DNA of 64,000 nucleotides, taken from the NCBI GenBank assembly GCA_020632715.1, contig JACKFA010000006.1:598493-662492 (forward strand), read 5' to 3'. Shown here piece after piece: positions 18,388 through 26,844 of this stretch; position 1 is the stretch's first letter, and each line of letters begins with the position of its first letter. The DNA comes from Deltaproteobacteria bacterium. Its GTDB lineage: Bacteria > Myxococcota_A > UBA9042 > PHBI01. The notes below the pieces were generated by a model. It saw only the letters and a list, made by a program, of their open reading frames with translations, ran no database searches and was not told where the DNA came from. The translations under genes were made by a program, and so were the position numbers.

Positions 18388-19968
18388 TCAGCGGAGGAAG
18401 AGCAGCTCCGCGGGGTAGGGCGGGTCCCCGTCCGGGGTGCGCGCGTACGCGAGGACGGTGGTGCCGTCGGACAGCGTCGTGGCTGCGCTGTAGGAGGCGT
18501 AGAAGGCGCCGCCCGGCAGGGTCGCGACGGGGGCCCCGACGAGCGCGCCGGTCGCGTCGACGCGCTGGTACTCGGTCGCGTTGCCCGCGCCGCGACGGTA
18601 CGTGACGATGGCGCCGCCGCCCGCGACGTCGGTCGCCGACATGTAGAACGGCGAGCTGTTCGCAGGCAGAAACACGGTGGGGCCCGCGACGACGGCGGCC
18701 GCGGCGTCCACGACGACGTACGCGCCACCGCGGTTACCGTCCTGATAGAAGAGCGCGACCAGGCCACCGCCGAGGGCGGCGGCGGCGACGACGCCCTGGT
18801 TGCCGCTCCCCGCGCCCACCGTGGTCGGGTCGCCCACGACGCTGCCGTCGGCGGCGATGACGGCGGCGCGGACGTCGGTCGAGCCGAGCGGCCCTCCCGT
18901 CGACACCAGGTAGGCGACCAGCACATCGCCCGTCGGGAGCGCGATGGTCGCCCCCGACCGGAGCTGACCGCTCCCCGTCGCGAGCGCCGTCTGCGCGGTC
19001 GCGGCGCCGTTCGGCGCGACGACGACGGCCCAGACGCTCGACGCGTCTCCGAGCACGACCTGACCGCGGATCAGCGCGAGCATGTTCCCGTCCGGGAACG
19101 CCGCGAGCGCGGCGACCGGCGAGGCGACCCGCGCGAACTGCGTCGGCGCGAGCACCGCGTCGCCGCTCGCGTCGAACACGGCGACGCGGCCGCTCTGGTC
19201 GTCGGGGAACTGGTAGGCCACGGCGACGTCGCCGCTCGGGAGGCTCGTCGCGGCGAGGAAGTTCACGACGGGCTCGAACTCCGTCGGCGCGAGGAGCTCG
19301 CTCCCGCCGCTGTCGTAGATGGCGAGGCGCGTCGAGTCGGCGGCCTCCGTGTCGCGGTTGAACACCGCGAGGGTGCCGTCGCCGAAGCCCGCGAGCGCGA
19401 CGTAGGCGGAGCCCCCCGCGTACTGGACGCGCGCGACCTCCTCGCCCGCGAAGGCCCCCGACGCGGTCGGCGGGTAGGGGAGGCGCGAGTAGCCGTGCGC
19501 GAAGGGGTGGTCGCCGTCGGTCGTGCGGGTGTACGCCGTCGTCACCTCGGCGCCCGCGTTCACGGCGTGCTGGGTGCACGTGCCGAGGTTCGCGCGCCAC
19601 GCGACGAACGGGTAGACGACGCCCCCGCTGATGGCGAGCGCCCCGTCGACGTAGACGCCGTCGCTCTCGTCGTCGCGGTCGTCGGCGGTGGCCTCGGTCG
19701 TGAGCACGCAGCCGGCGGCGAGCGCGCTCGCGTCGACGCCGATTGCGACGTTCCAGTAGCGCGTCGTGGCGCCGCCCGCGGCGCCCTCGCCGCGGTAGCT
19801 CGCGGCGCCGAACACGTAGCCGCCGGGGTCGCTGATCTGGCTCGCCGGGAGGTTCCCGTCGCCGTCGGGGTCGATGACGACCTCGGCGCCGGGCTCGCCG
19901 TCGCACTCGAGCGCGATGTCCTGCATGACTACGGCGCTCAGTCCGGTTGAGCGCCCGTGGCCGGCCAT
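18388..19968 (-). pseudogene. 3' part of a lipoprotein gene split by a 160-bp element
   Basis: 526 codons open, but the first ATG and about 13 codons lie inside the inserted element (19929-20088), and no signal peptide is present. From VMQDIALECDGEP onwards the sequence continues the beta-rich cysteine-containing module begun in the 20066-20836 fragment (for example AASYRGEG, YWNVAIGV, VYPFVAWRANLGTC). A C-terminal series of beta-propeller-like repeats follows (LPSGDVAVAYQFPDDQSGRVAVFD, LPTGDVLVAYL, LSDGTTVLAYA). Removing the element plus one TGA copy leaves 2286 bases, exactly 762 codons, and joins the fragments in frame as THLL-MQDI. The piece alone could only make a cytoplasmic, probably useless product. 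Confidence 0.75.
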
Positions 19969-20088
19969 CTCGCCGCCTGGCTTCGTCGTCGATGCTCGGC
20001 GTACCTACAGGTACGCCTGCGCTCTCCTCCTTGCCAGACGACGAGATGTCTCGACCACGGTCAGCTCAAACCAAACTGAGCGCCGTAG
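19929..20088. mobile_element. 160-bp MITE-like element with terminal inverted repeats and 3-bp TGA/TCA duplication
   Basis: The ends are CTACGGCGCTCAGT in both orientations (14 perfect bases; similarity extends to about 24 bases: CCGGTTGAG versus TTGGTTTGAG). TGA is repeated directly outside both ends (19926-19928 and 20089-20091). There is no transposase inside; the only internal structure is a 20-base palindrome at 19998-20017. It interrupts one lipoprotein gene, whose reading frame is restored by precise removal of the element and one TGA. A T-N-A 3-bp duplication is what the IS1031 group of the IS5 family makes, but the source transposase is not in the window. Confidence 0.8.
19998..20017. 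repeat. internal palindrome of the MITE-like element
   Basis: Nine-base arms GGCGTACCT and AGGTACGCC are separated by two bases, near the middle of the 160-bp element. A hairpin here would be very stable. It could help element folding or act as a transcription stop for either split half of the gene. Confidence 0.6.
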
Positions 20089-20836
20089 TGAGAAGGTGCG
20101 TCTCGACGTCGCTGCCGATCCCCGCCGTGCAGACGAGGCCGAGCACGATGGTGGTCGCGCGCTCGCCGCCGCGGAAGAGGAGCTCGATGTCCTCGGCGGG
20201 GCGGTCGCAGGCGTCGGGATCGCCGCCCGGATCGCCCGCGACGTCGCAGCAGTCGAGCTTCGCGGCGCAGAAGATGGCGTCGAAGCTCACCGCGACGTCG
20301 AAGAAGCCCTGGTTCGCCTGCCGCATGACGGTCACGTCGAAGTCGACCGGCGTGTCGGCGTTCGGCGTGCAGGGGAAGGTCTTCACGAGGGGGCCCGGGT
20401 CCATGAACGCGAGCCCGCAGAGCGGGCCGTCGGGGCACGCGAAGGCCGCCACGCCCTCGCCGTAGCCGAGCGCGTCCGCCGCGGCGAGGTCCTCGGCGAG
20501 CGTGGCGGCGTCGGCGTCGCCGTAGAGCCCGAGGAGCGTGACGGTCACCTGGTTCTCGCTCGCGCCCGGGGAGGCATCGCACGGCGCGACGTACGCGACC
20601 GAGCCCTGCCCGGTGCCGTAGCGCGAGGCGACGAGGCGGAGGCCGACGACGGGCTCGCGCGGGTCGGCCCCGTTCTCGACGAGCACGTCCCAGACGCCGT
20701 CGGCGACGCCCGGCAGCGCGAGCGGCGCGACGTGGAGCGAGAGCCCGTGGCTCGTGGGCTCGGGCGACGTCGGCGCCGCCTCGCTACACGCGAGGAGGAG
20801 ACAAAGCGGCAGCGCGGCGACGGCACGTGTTCCCAT
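20066..20836 (-). pseudogene. 5' part of the split lipoprotein gene
   Basis: 256 codons from ATG 20836 (GAGGAG upstream) to a TGA that lies inside the inserted element. The signal peptide ends in LLLAC (Cys17), so the product is a lipoprotein. Cysteine-rich beta segments follow (YVAPCDAS, FACPDGPLCGLAFMD, FCAAKLDCCDV), then ELLFRGGERATTIVLGLVCTAGIGSDVETHLL, after which the native sequence is broken. The last residues (TTALSLV) are encoded by the element. The truncated lipoprotein might still be exported, but lacks two thirds of the original 761 residues. Family: unnamed cysteine-rich myxobacterial lipoproteins; function unknown. Confidence 0.75.
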
Positions 20837-20910
20837 GGAGCGCTCCTCGTTCCCTGTTCCGGTGTTCGAGGAGCTTACTACGGCGCGGGTCGGCCTCCAC
20901 GAAGCGGGCG

Positions 20911-21702
20911 CTACCAGAGCATCATCTGGTAGTGGTCGCCGAAGAGCTCGATGGGCAGGTGCAGGTGCGAGATGACCTTGAGCCCGGCGAGCCCGACCAT
21001 GAGGAGCCAGACGCCGGAGATCCCCATGAGGATCCGCTGCAGGTGCGGTACGCGCAGGCGCCGGAGGACGCGCGGTAGGAGCGTCACGCCGAGCAGCACC
21101 GGCGTCGTCATGAGCACGAGGAGCAGCATGACGCCGGCCCCGTGCAGCGGCGAGGCCGTCGTCGCGGCGAGGCCGATCGCCCACCCGACGATCATGCAGG
21201 GCAGGAGCCCCATCACGGCGCCGAGCAGGAACGTGCGCCCGATCCCCGGCGTCGCCGCGATCGGGTGCAGGAGGCGCGGTAGCGCGCGCGCCACGCGGTC
21301 CATGAGCGGCTCGCGCGGGGCGGGCTCCCCGGACGCGGCCGCCGCGCGCTGCTCGAGGCGGGTCGTCACGCGCCGCGCGACCTGCCGCTTCGGGCGGAGC
21401 GCGTACAAGAGCACCGCCCCCCCGAAGATCAGTGAAAAAACGGCGCCCGCCGGGCCAATGGCGTACTCCAGCCCGACGCCGATGGTCCCGGCGAGCGCAC
21501 CGAGCGCGACGTACGTGACGGCGCGCCCGGACTGGTAGAGCAAGATCGCGCCGGCGCCCTTGGGAACCGACCAACCCCTGGCGGCGCCGCTCACGTCGAA
21601 CCCGACGAGGAGCGGCCCGCACATCCCGGCGCAGTGGAAGCTTATCCACACGAGCCCGACGGATAGGAGCTGGGCGTAGGCACCGGCAGCGGCCTCACTC
21701 AC
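20911..21702 (-). CDS. TauE/SafE-type membrane protein (CcoS/copper-delivery associated, COG2836 type)
   Basis: 263 residues with about six hydrophobic segments. The N-terminal helix carries HCAGMCGP (about residues 23-30), the hallmark of the sulfite-exporter-like COG2836 family that sits in cbb3 oxidase operons and is thought to take part in copper handling for oxidase assembly. A second metal-like motif is GLLPCMIVGWAIG (PC in a membrane helix). A cytoplasmic Arg-rich loop lies at about 100-135. It overlaps the small upstream gene by four bases (ATGA) and is the last gene of the cco operon. Confidence 0.8.
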   Translation of the reverse strand: MSEAAAGAYAQLLSVGLVWISFHCAGMCGPLLVGFDVSGAARGWSVPKGAGAILLYQSGRAVTYVALGALAGTIGVGLEYAIGPAGAVFSLIFGGAVLLYALRPKRQVARRVTTRLEQRAAAASGEPAPREPLMDRVARALPRLLHPIAATPGIGRTFLLGAVMGLLPCMIVGWAIGLAATTASPLHGAGVMLLLVLMTTPVLLGVTLLPRVLRRLRVPHLQRILMGISGVWLLMVGLAGLKVISHLHLPIELFGDHYQMMLW

Positions 21703-21938
21703 GGATGGTCACCTCCGACGCGTGGCGCGGAGATGGTCTGCCCCGGGTGGGCGCCGAGCGTCGGCGTCCCCGGGGCGGGGTGTTGCAGGGTGACGACCGG
21801 CTTCTTCGCGCCGGTCGGGACGAGCTCCGGCTCGTTGTTCGTCGCGATGACGAGCATCACGGCGTTGGCGACCAGGAGGAGGCCGAACATCCCGAAGATG
21901 GCCCACGCGGGGTGGATCTGGCGCAGCTTCTGCCACAT
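21699..21938 (-). CDS. small single-pass membrane protein in the cco operon (CcoH/FixH position)
   Basis: 79 residues with one transmembrane helix (about 12-34: WAIFGMFGLLLVANAVMLVIATN) and a short Pro-rich exterior tail. It occupies the place of ccoH/fixH between ccoG and the COG2836-type protein, but is much shorter than typical FixH (about 150 residues) and lacks a recognisable FixH domain. Its position suggests a role in oxidase assembly. It starts 3 bases after the ccoG stop and overlaps the next gene by 4. Confidence 0.65.
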   Translation of the reverse strand: MWQKLRQIHPAWAIFGMFGLLLVANAVMLVIATNNEPELVPTGAKKPVVTLQHPAPGTPTLGAHPGQTISAPRVGGDHP

Positions 21939-21941
21939 GGC

Positions 21942-23354
21942 TCAGCGCTCCTTGCCTGAGTCGGCCTTGGGGGGGTGAAGGGGGCCCAGGACCTGGATGG
22001 GCACGTCCTCGGACACGCCTGAAGCGCTGTCCGTGACCTTCACAACGACCGTCATCTTATACCGATACTCTGCCACCGGGATCTCGAGCATCACAGGGAA
22101 GTTGAAATCCTTGAACGTCTCGAGTGTAACCTCTCGCTGCGGGAGCAGGACGTGATCGGCCCACTCGGGGTCGACGGTTACATGGAACGTGGTGGAGCTC
22201 GCGCGCTTGTTCACGACGTGGATGCGCGCGCTGTTCTCGACGATCCCGTCGTGGACGCTGTAGGGCGCGCCCTGGTTGCGGAAGAGGTTCGCCTCGAACG
22301 GGTCGTTCCGGCTCATCACGATCGTCGCGACCGTGAGCCCCACGAGCCCGGCGACGATGTAGATGAACACGCGCGGCCGCCAGAAGCGGCGCTTGCCGTC
22401 GTCGATCATGCGCTGCGAGTCGTAGCGGATGAGCCCCTTCGGGCGGTTCAGCTTCACCATGATCTCGTCGCACGCGTCGATGCAGTAGCTGCACCCGATG
22501 CACTCGAGCTGGTGGCCGTTGCGGATGTCGATACGCGTCGGGCAGACCGCGATGCAGCGCCCGCAGTCGACGCAGTCGCCGACGCCCTCCTTCTTCGCCT
22601 TGCCGCGCGGCTCGCCGCGGCGGTGGTCGTACTGGACGTTGATGGTGTCCTCGTCCTGGAGCACCGACTGGAGCCGCCCGTAGGGGCAGATCACGATGCA
22701 GAGCTGCTCCCGGAACCACCAGAAGTTGCCGTAGATGATGGCCGTGAAGAGCACGGCCCAGAAGAAGGTGCCCATGTGCTCGGCCGGGCCCTCGGTGATC
22801 ATGGCGCCGAGCTTGTCGACCGAGGTGAAGTACGCGAGGAAGACGTGGCTGATCACCACGGCGAGGACGAGGTAGATCGCGTGCTTCAGCGCCTTCCGCG
22901 CGAACTTCTCGCCGGTCATCGGCCCCTCGGCGAGGCGCTTCCGCTTCGCCGCCGGCCCCTCGATCCAGCGCTCGATGCGCCGGAAGACGCCGTCGAGGAA
23001 GACGGTCTGCGGGCACGCCCAGCCGCACCAGAGGCGCCCCCAGAGCGCGGCGACCACGATGAGGGAGAACCCGATGCCCGAGAGCACGAAGAACATCAGG
23101 TAGAAGTCTTGCGAGTTGAAGGTCGCGCCGAACAGGAAGAAGTGGCGGTCCGGGATGTCGATGTGCACGGCCGGGTGGCCGTTGATGTGCACGAACGGCA
23201 GGGCCACGTAGATCGCGATGAGGACCGTGTAGACCCAGGGCTTGAGCCGGCTCCAGCGGCCCTTCACGTCCGCCGGGTAGACGTAGTGCCGCCTGCCCTT
23301 CTCGTCGAGCATCGACAGGGTGTCGAGGTTGGGTGAGTCGTCCTTGTGCGCCAT
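21942..23354 (-). CDS. ccoG: cytochrome c oxidase accessory protein CcoG (FixG/RdxA)
   Basis: 470 residues. Polyferredoxin membrane protein needed for maturation of cbb3 oxidase, probably by reducing copper. Transmembrane helices lie near 35-55, 80-110, 160-180 and 340-360. A membrane-embedded CGWACPQTVF motif is present. Two 4Fe-4S clusters are indicated by CVDCGRCIAVCP and CIGCSYCIDACDEIM in the region about 255-315. An immunoglobulin-like periplasmic C-terminus (about 370-470) is typical of FixG. Full family length. It lies between ccoP and the small membrane protein. Confidence 0.92.
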   Translation of the reverse strand: MAHKDDSPNLDTLSMLDEKGRRHYVYPADVKGRWSRLKPWVYTVLIAIYVALPFVHINGHPAVHIDIPDRHFFLFGATFNSQDFYLMFFVLSGIGFSLIVVAALWGRLWCGWACPQTVFLDGVFRRIERWIEGPAAKRKRLAEGPMTGEKFARKALKHAIYLVLAVVISHVFLAYFTSVDKLGAMITEGPAEHMGTFFWAVLFTAIIYGNFWWFREQLCIVICPYGRLQSVLQDEDTINVQYDHRRGEPRGKAKKEGVGDCVDCGRCIAVCPTRIDIRNGHQLECIGCSYCIDACDEIMVKLNRPKGLIRYDSQRMIDDGKRRFWRPRVFIYIVAGLVGLTVATIVMSRNDPFEANLFRNQGAPYSVHDGIVENSARIHVVNKRASSTTFHVTVDPEWADHVLLPQREVTLETFKDFNFPVMLEIPVAEYRYKMTVVVKVTDSASGVSEDVPIQVLGPLHPPKADSGKER

Positions 23355-23450
23355 GGCGCCTCTCCTCGGACCGCGCCGGGGGCTGGCCGGCGTTGAGCTT
23401 CATCGGCGGAGAACGCGCGCGCCACCGCGGCGCGCGCGCCTCCGGGTGCC

Positions 23451-24011
23451 CTACTGCGGGCTGTTGCCGTTCTCGTCGGTGCCCTGCGGGGCCTTCCCCG
23501 CGACGTTGGTGTTCCGGATCGACGCCACGTACGCGTAGACCTCGTTGACCTTGGCGTCACCGAGCGTCGGCCGCCACGCGGGCATGCCCTTCACGGTCCG
23601 GCCGAAGCTGATCGTCGTCCAGATGTCCTTCGGCTGGCCGCCGTAGAGCCAGTACGCGTCGGTCAGGTTCGGGCCGATCTGCCCCTGCGCCTGCTGCCCA
23701 TGGCAGCTCGCGCAGAACGTGGTGAACGTCTTGTGACCGCGCTCGACCGCCGCCGGATCCTGCGCCACCGCGATGAGGTCCTCCTCGCTGACGGCGTTCG
23801 CCGCGACCTTCGCGTTGAAGTCCGCGAGCTCGGCGTAGTGGTTCGCGAACGACCCCTCCGCCGGGAGCGTGTGGTACGCGAACCAGTAGTAGATCGCGAA
23901 CAGCGTCGTGATGGCGAAGGTCGCGAGCCACCAACCCGGGAGCGGGTTGTCGAACTCCTTGATGCCGTCGTACTCGTGGTCGGTCTCGACGTCCTGGAAC
24001 TTGTCAGACAT
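23451..24011 (-). CDS. ccoP: cbb3 oxidase subunit CcoP, mono-haem short form
   Basis: 186 residues from the ATG at 24011, which overlaps ccoQ by 8 bases. The N-terminal CcoP signature (YDGIKEFDNPLPGWW) precedes one membrane helix (about 26-48). A single cytochrome c domain follows with CASCHG near residue 100 and a distal Met in KGMPAWRP. Usual CcoP has about 300 residues and two CxxCH motifs; here only one is present and nothing suggests frameshift loss. Electrons from soluble cytochrome c would pass through this single haem to the CcoO part of the fusion. Mono-haem CcoP forms are known in some lineages. Confidence 0.88.
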   Translation of the reverse strand: MSDKFQDVETDHEYDGIKEFDNPLPGWWLATFAITTLFAIYYWFAYHTLPAEGSFANHYAELADFNAKVAANAVSEEDLIAVAQDPAAVERGHKTFTTFCASCHGQQAQGQIGPNLTDAYWLYGGQPKDIWTTISFGRTVKGMPAWRPTLGDAKVNEVYAYVASIRNTNVAGKAPQGTDENGNSPQ

Positions 24012-24222
24012 GGCGGCCTCCGTCCTCGTCCGTGGGGGTCGTCTCGAAGGGCGCGTCATCGCCGTCGGACAGCGGGAGCTGCGCCATGTGAGCGTGGGTG
24101 GGGTCGTTCTTTCCCTTGAGCCAGATCCGCGCGACGACGAGCAGGAAGATGGCGATGAAGAGGAAGAGCGCGATGATCGGGAGATCCACGATCGTGTTGT
24201 GCTGCATCACTTCTCTGAACAT
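24004..24222 (-). CDS. ccoQ: CcoQ-like small subunit of cbb3 oxidase
   Basis: 72 residues with one transmembrane helix (about 13-35: LPIIALFLFIAIFLLVVARIWL) and a soluble acidic tail (about 40-72). Position between ccoNO and ccoP and single-span topology match CcoQ/FixQ, which stabilises the complex. Sequence conservation in this family is low, so position carries most of the weight. The tail coding sequence overlaps the ccoP start. Confidence 0.75.
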   Translation of the reverse strand: MFREVMQHNTIVDLPIIALFLFIAIFLLVVARIWLKGKNDPTHAHMAQLPLSDGDDAPFETTPTDEDGGRHV

Positions 24223-24238
24223 GTCGTAGTCCTCGCGC

Positions 24239-26647
24239 TCAGTGGGCCGGAGCCTGGACGTTGAGGCGCGGCGCGCCGGGGACCGTGCGCTCGAAGGGCA
24301 CGTGGGCGTTCGCGGACGACACCTCGCCGTTCGCCGGCTTGATGAGGTCCCCGAGCGGGTCCGCGGGCTGCTTCCCGAGGCGCTGCAGGAACGCGATGAT
24401 CGCGACCAGCTCGCTGTCCCAGGCGATCTCCTCGCCCTGCGACGCGAGGTCGTCGGCGATCTGACGCCCCTGGATCTCCACGAAGCGCGACGCGAGCCCG
24501 ATCTGGTCGTTCGTGTACGGCACGCCGAGCGTCTGCATCGCCTTCATCTTGATGGCCGTGTCGTCGATGTCGATCGTGTTCTCGGCCATGAAGGCGTACG
24601 ACGGCATGATCGAGTCCTCCTGCAGGATGCGGGGGTCGATCATGTGCTGCATGTGCCAGAGGTTCGGGTATTTGCCACCGACGCGCGCGAGGTCGGGCCC
24701 GGTCCGCTTCGACCCCCACTGGAACGGGTGGTCGTAGATGGACTCGGTCGCCGTGCTCGCGTCGCCGTAGCGCAGCACCTCGCTCACGAAGGGGCGGATC
24801 TGCTGGCTGTGGCACACGTAGCAGCCCTCGCGCACGTAGATGTCGCGCCCGAGGAGCTCGAGGGGCGTGTACGGCGTCGCGATGAGCTGCGTGTCGCTGA
24901 CCTTCGGGACCGCGTCCTTGATGGCCATCGTCGGGATGAGCTCCGCCACGCCGCCGACGAGGATCGCGAGCGTCACGAGCACCGTGAAGAGGAGGGGCTT
25001 GCCCTCGAGCAGGCGGTGGAGGCCCTCGCCGTGGCCGCGCACCTTGCGCCCGGAGGCCGCGAGGCCGCCGATGAAGAGGAGCACGATGAGGCCGAGGGAG
25101 ATGACCGCGCCCGTGATGTCGGCCATGAAGAAGAGGAGCGACACGAGGATGCCGAGGTAGGTGAGGACGAGCGCCGGGTGGAGGGCCACCGTGCGCCACG
25201 GCACCTTCGGCTCGGGGGCGTGCTCGGTGACCGTGACGGTCACGTCCGTCGCCTTCCCGCCGCGCACCGTCTTGAAGACGTTGATGAAGAGGAGCACGAA
25301 GCCGGCGAGGTAGAGCGTGCCGCCCACGCCGCGGACGATGTACATCGGCCAGATGGTGCCCGTCGTCTCGACGAAGCTCGGGTACATGAGGGCGCCGTCA
25401 TCGGTGAGGGCGCGCCACATGAGGCCCTGGCTGATGCCGGAGGTCCACATCGAGATGGCGTAGAGGAGGATGCCGATGGTGGCGAGCCAGAAGTGCGTGT
25501 TCGCCATGGACTTCGAGGCGAGCGGCTTGCCCCAGAGGCGCGGCACGAGCCAGTAGATCATGCCGGCGGCCATGAGGCCGTTCCAGCCGAGGGCGCCGGT
25601 GTGGACGTGGCCGATGATCCAGTCGGTGTAGTGCCCGAGCGCCGAGACGGCCTTGATGGAGAGGAGCGGCCCCTCGAAGGTCGCCATGCCGTAGAACGTG
25701 ACGCCCGCGATGAGGAACTTGATGACGGGCTCGGTGCGGAGCAGGTGCCACGCGCCGCGGAGCGTGAGGAGGCCGTTGATCATGCCGCCCCAGCTCGGCG
25801 CCCACAGCATGAGCGAGAAGATCATGCCGAGCGACTGCGCCCAGTCGGGGAGCGACGTGTAGAGGAGGTGGTGCGGGCCCGCCCAGATGTAGAGGAAGAC
25901 GAGCGCCCAGAAGTGCACGATGGACAGCCGGTAGGAGTAGACCGGCCGCCCCGCCGCCTTCGGCAGGAAGTAGTACATGATGCCGAGGATGGGCGTCGTC
26001 AGGAAGAAGGCGACGGCGTTGTGGCCGTACCACCACTGGACGAGCGCGTCCTGGACGCCGGCGTAGATGCTGTAGCTCTTGATGCCCGCGAGCACCGGGA
26101 GCGCCAGGCTGTTCACGATGTGGAGCACCGCGACCGTGATGATCGTCGCGATGTAGAACCAGATGGCGACGTAGAGGTGCTTCTCGCGGCGCTTGGCGAG
26201 CGTCCAGAAGAAGTTGATGGCGAAGACGACCCACACGAGCGCGATCGCGATGTCGATCGGCCACTCGAGCTCCGCGTACTCCTTGCTCGTCGTGATGCCG
26301 AGCGGCAGGGTGATCGCCGCCGACACGATGATGAGCTGCCAGCCCCAGAAGTGGATCTTACTCAAGAGATCCGAGGCCATGCGCGCTTTCGTCAGGCGCT
26401 GGGTCGAGTAATAGACGCCCGCGAACATCATATTGCCCACGAACGCGAAGATGACCGCGTTCGTGTGCAGCGGGCGCAACCGCCCGAACGTGAAGTATTC
26501 GCCGATGTTCAGCTGGGGGAACGCCATCGTGAAGGCGATGTAGACGCCCACCAGCATACCGACGAGGCCCCAGATGATGGTGGCCCATATGAAGTGTCGG
26601 ACAATCCGATCATTGTAGGTGAATGTGACTTGTCTGACGTCGCTCAT
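24239..26647 (-). CDS. ccoNO: fused cbb3 oxidase subunits I and II (CcoN-CcoO)
   Basis: 802 residues. The N-terminal part (about 1-480) is CcoN: twelve membrane helices with haem and CuB ligand motifs PLHTNAVIFAF (His61 region), WWYGHNAVAFFLT, AGPHHLLYTS and IIGHVHTGALGWNG. After a short linker (VTVTEHAPEPK) and three more hydrophobic segments, the C-terminal part (about 590-802) is CcoO, a mono-haem cytochrome c with REGCYVCHSQQIRPF and typical PSYAFM. The two are normally separate; the single open frame here shows a true fusion. It reduces oxygen to water with proton pumping at high oxygen affinity. ATGA overlap with ccoS. Confidence 0.92.
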   Translation of the reverse strand: MSDVRQVTFTYNDRIVRHFIWATIIWGLVGMLVGVYIAFTMAFPQLNIGEYFTFGRLRPLHTNAVIFAFVGNMMFAGVYYSTQRLTKARMASDLLSKIHFWGWQLIIVSAAITLPLGITTSKEYAELEWPIDIAIALVWVVFAINFFWTLAKRREKHLYVAIWFYIATIITVAVLHIVNSLALPVLAGIKSYSIYAGVQDALVQWWYGHNAVAFFLTTPILGIMYYFLPKAAGRPVYSYRLSIVHFWALVFLYIWAGPHHLLYTSLPDWAQSLGMIFSLMLWAPSWGGMINGLLTLRGAWHLLRTEPVIKFLIAGVTFYGMATFEGPLLSIKAVSALGHYTDWIIGHVHTGALGWNGLMAAGMIYWLVPRLWGKPLASKSMANTHFWLATIGILLYAISMWTSGISQGLMWRALTDDGALMYPSFVETTGTIWPMYIVRGVGGTLYLAGFVLLFINVFKTVRGGKATDVTVTVTEHAPEPKVPWRTVALHPALVLTYLGILVSLLFFMADITGAVISLGLIVLLFIGGLAASGRKVRGHGEGLHRLLEGKPLLFTVLVTLAILVGGVAELIPTMAIKDAVPKVSDTQLIATPYTPLELLGRDIYVREGCYVCHSQQIRPFVSEVLRYGDASTATESIYDHPFQWGSKRTGPDLARVGGKYPNLWHMQHMIDPRILQEDSIMPSYAFMAENTIDIDDTAIKMKAMQTLGVPYTNDQIGLASRFVEIQGRQIADDLASQGEEIAWDSELVAIIAFLQRLGKQPADPLGDLIKPANGEVSSANAHVPFERTVPGAPRLNVQAPAH

Positions 26648-26844
26648 TGTTCGTCACCCATCTTGTCGTCAGAAGGCAGCTCGGCGTCGCCCATCGGCGC
26701 CGGTCGGTCGTCGTCATCGAGCGGCAGGAGCGCCAACCTCTCGATGTGGTCCTGCGTCCGGTTGGACGCGCTGTGCAGGAAGAGCAGGATCCCGAGCGCC
26801 GCGAGCACGAAGCTCACGAACACGGTGAGGTAGAGGGCGTTCAA
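26644..26844 (-). CDS. ccoS: cbb3 oxidase maturation protein CcoS
   Basis: 66 residues from a TTG at 26844 that overlaps the ccoI stop (TTGA); GGAGG stands 7-11 bases upstream, supporting this start. One transmembrane helix (about 3-25: ALYLTVFVSFVLAALGILLFL) is followed by an acidic tail (DDDDRPAPMGDAELPSDDKMGDE), as in CcoS/FixS. It is required for cofactor insertion into cbb3 oxidase. It overlaps ccoNO by four bases. Confidence 0.85.
   Translation of the reverse strand: MNALYLTVFVSFVLAALGILLFLHSASNRTQDHIERLALLPLDDDDRPAPMGDAELPSDDKMGDEQ

Noticed and set aside
24239..26647. CcoN-CcoO fusion as an artefact of a missing stop codon
   Set aside because: The junction has no hint of an internal ribosome site plus start pair, and the linker with extra hydrophobic segments reads smoothly in one frame, so a true fusion is the better reading.
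24242..26833. Long plus-strand frame opposite the ccoNO gene
   Set aside because: Low-complexity Arg/Asp/Glu/Val product; the minus strand encodes clear CcoN-CcoO.
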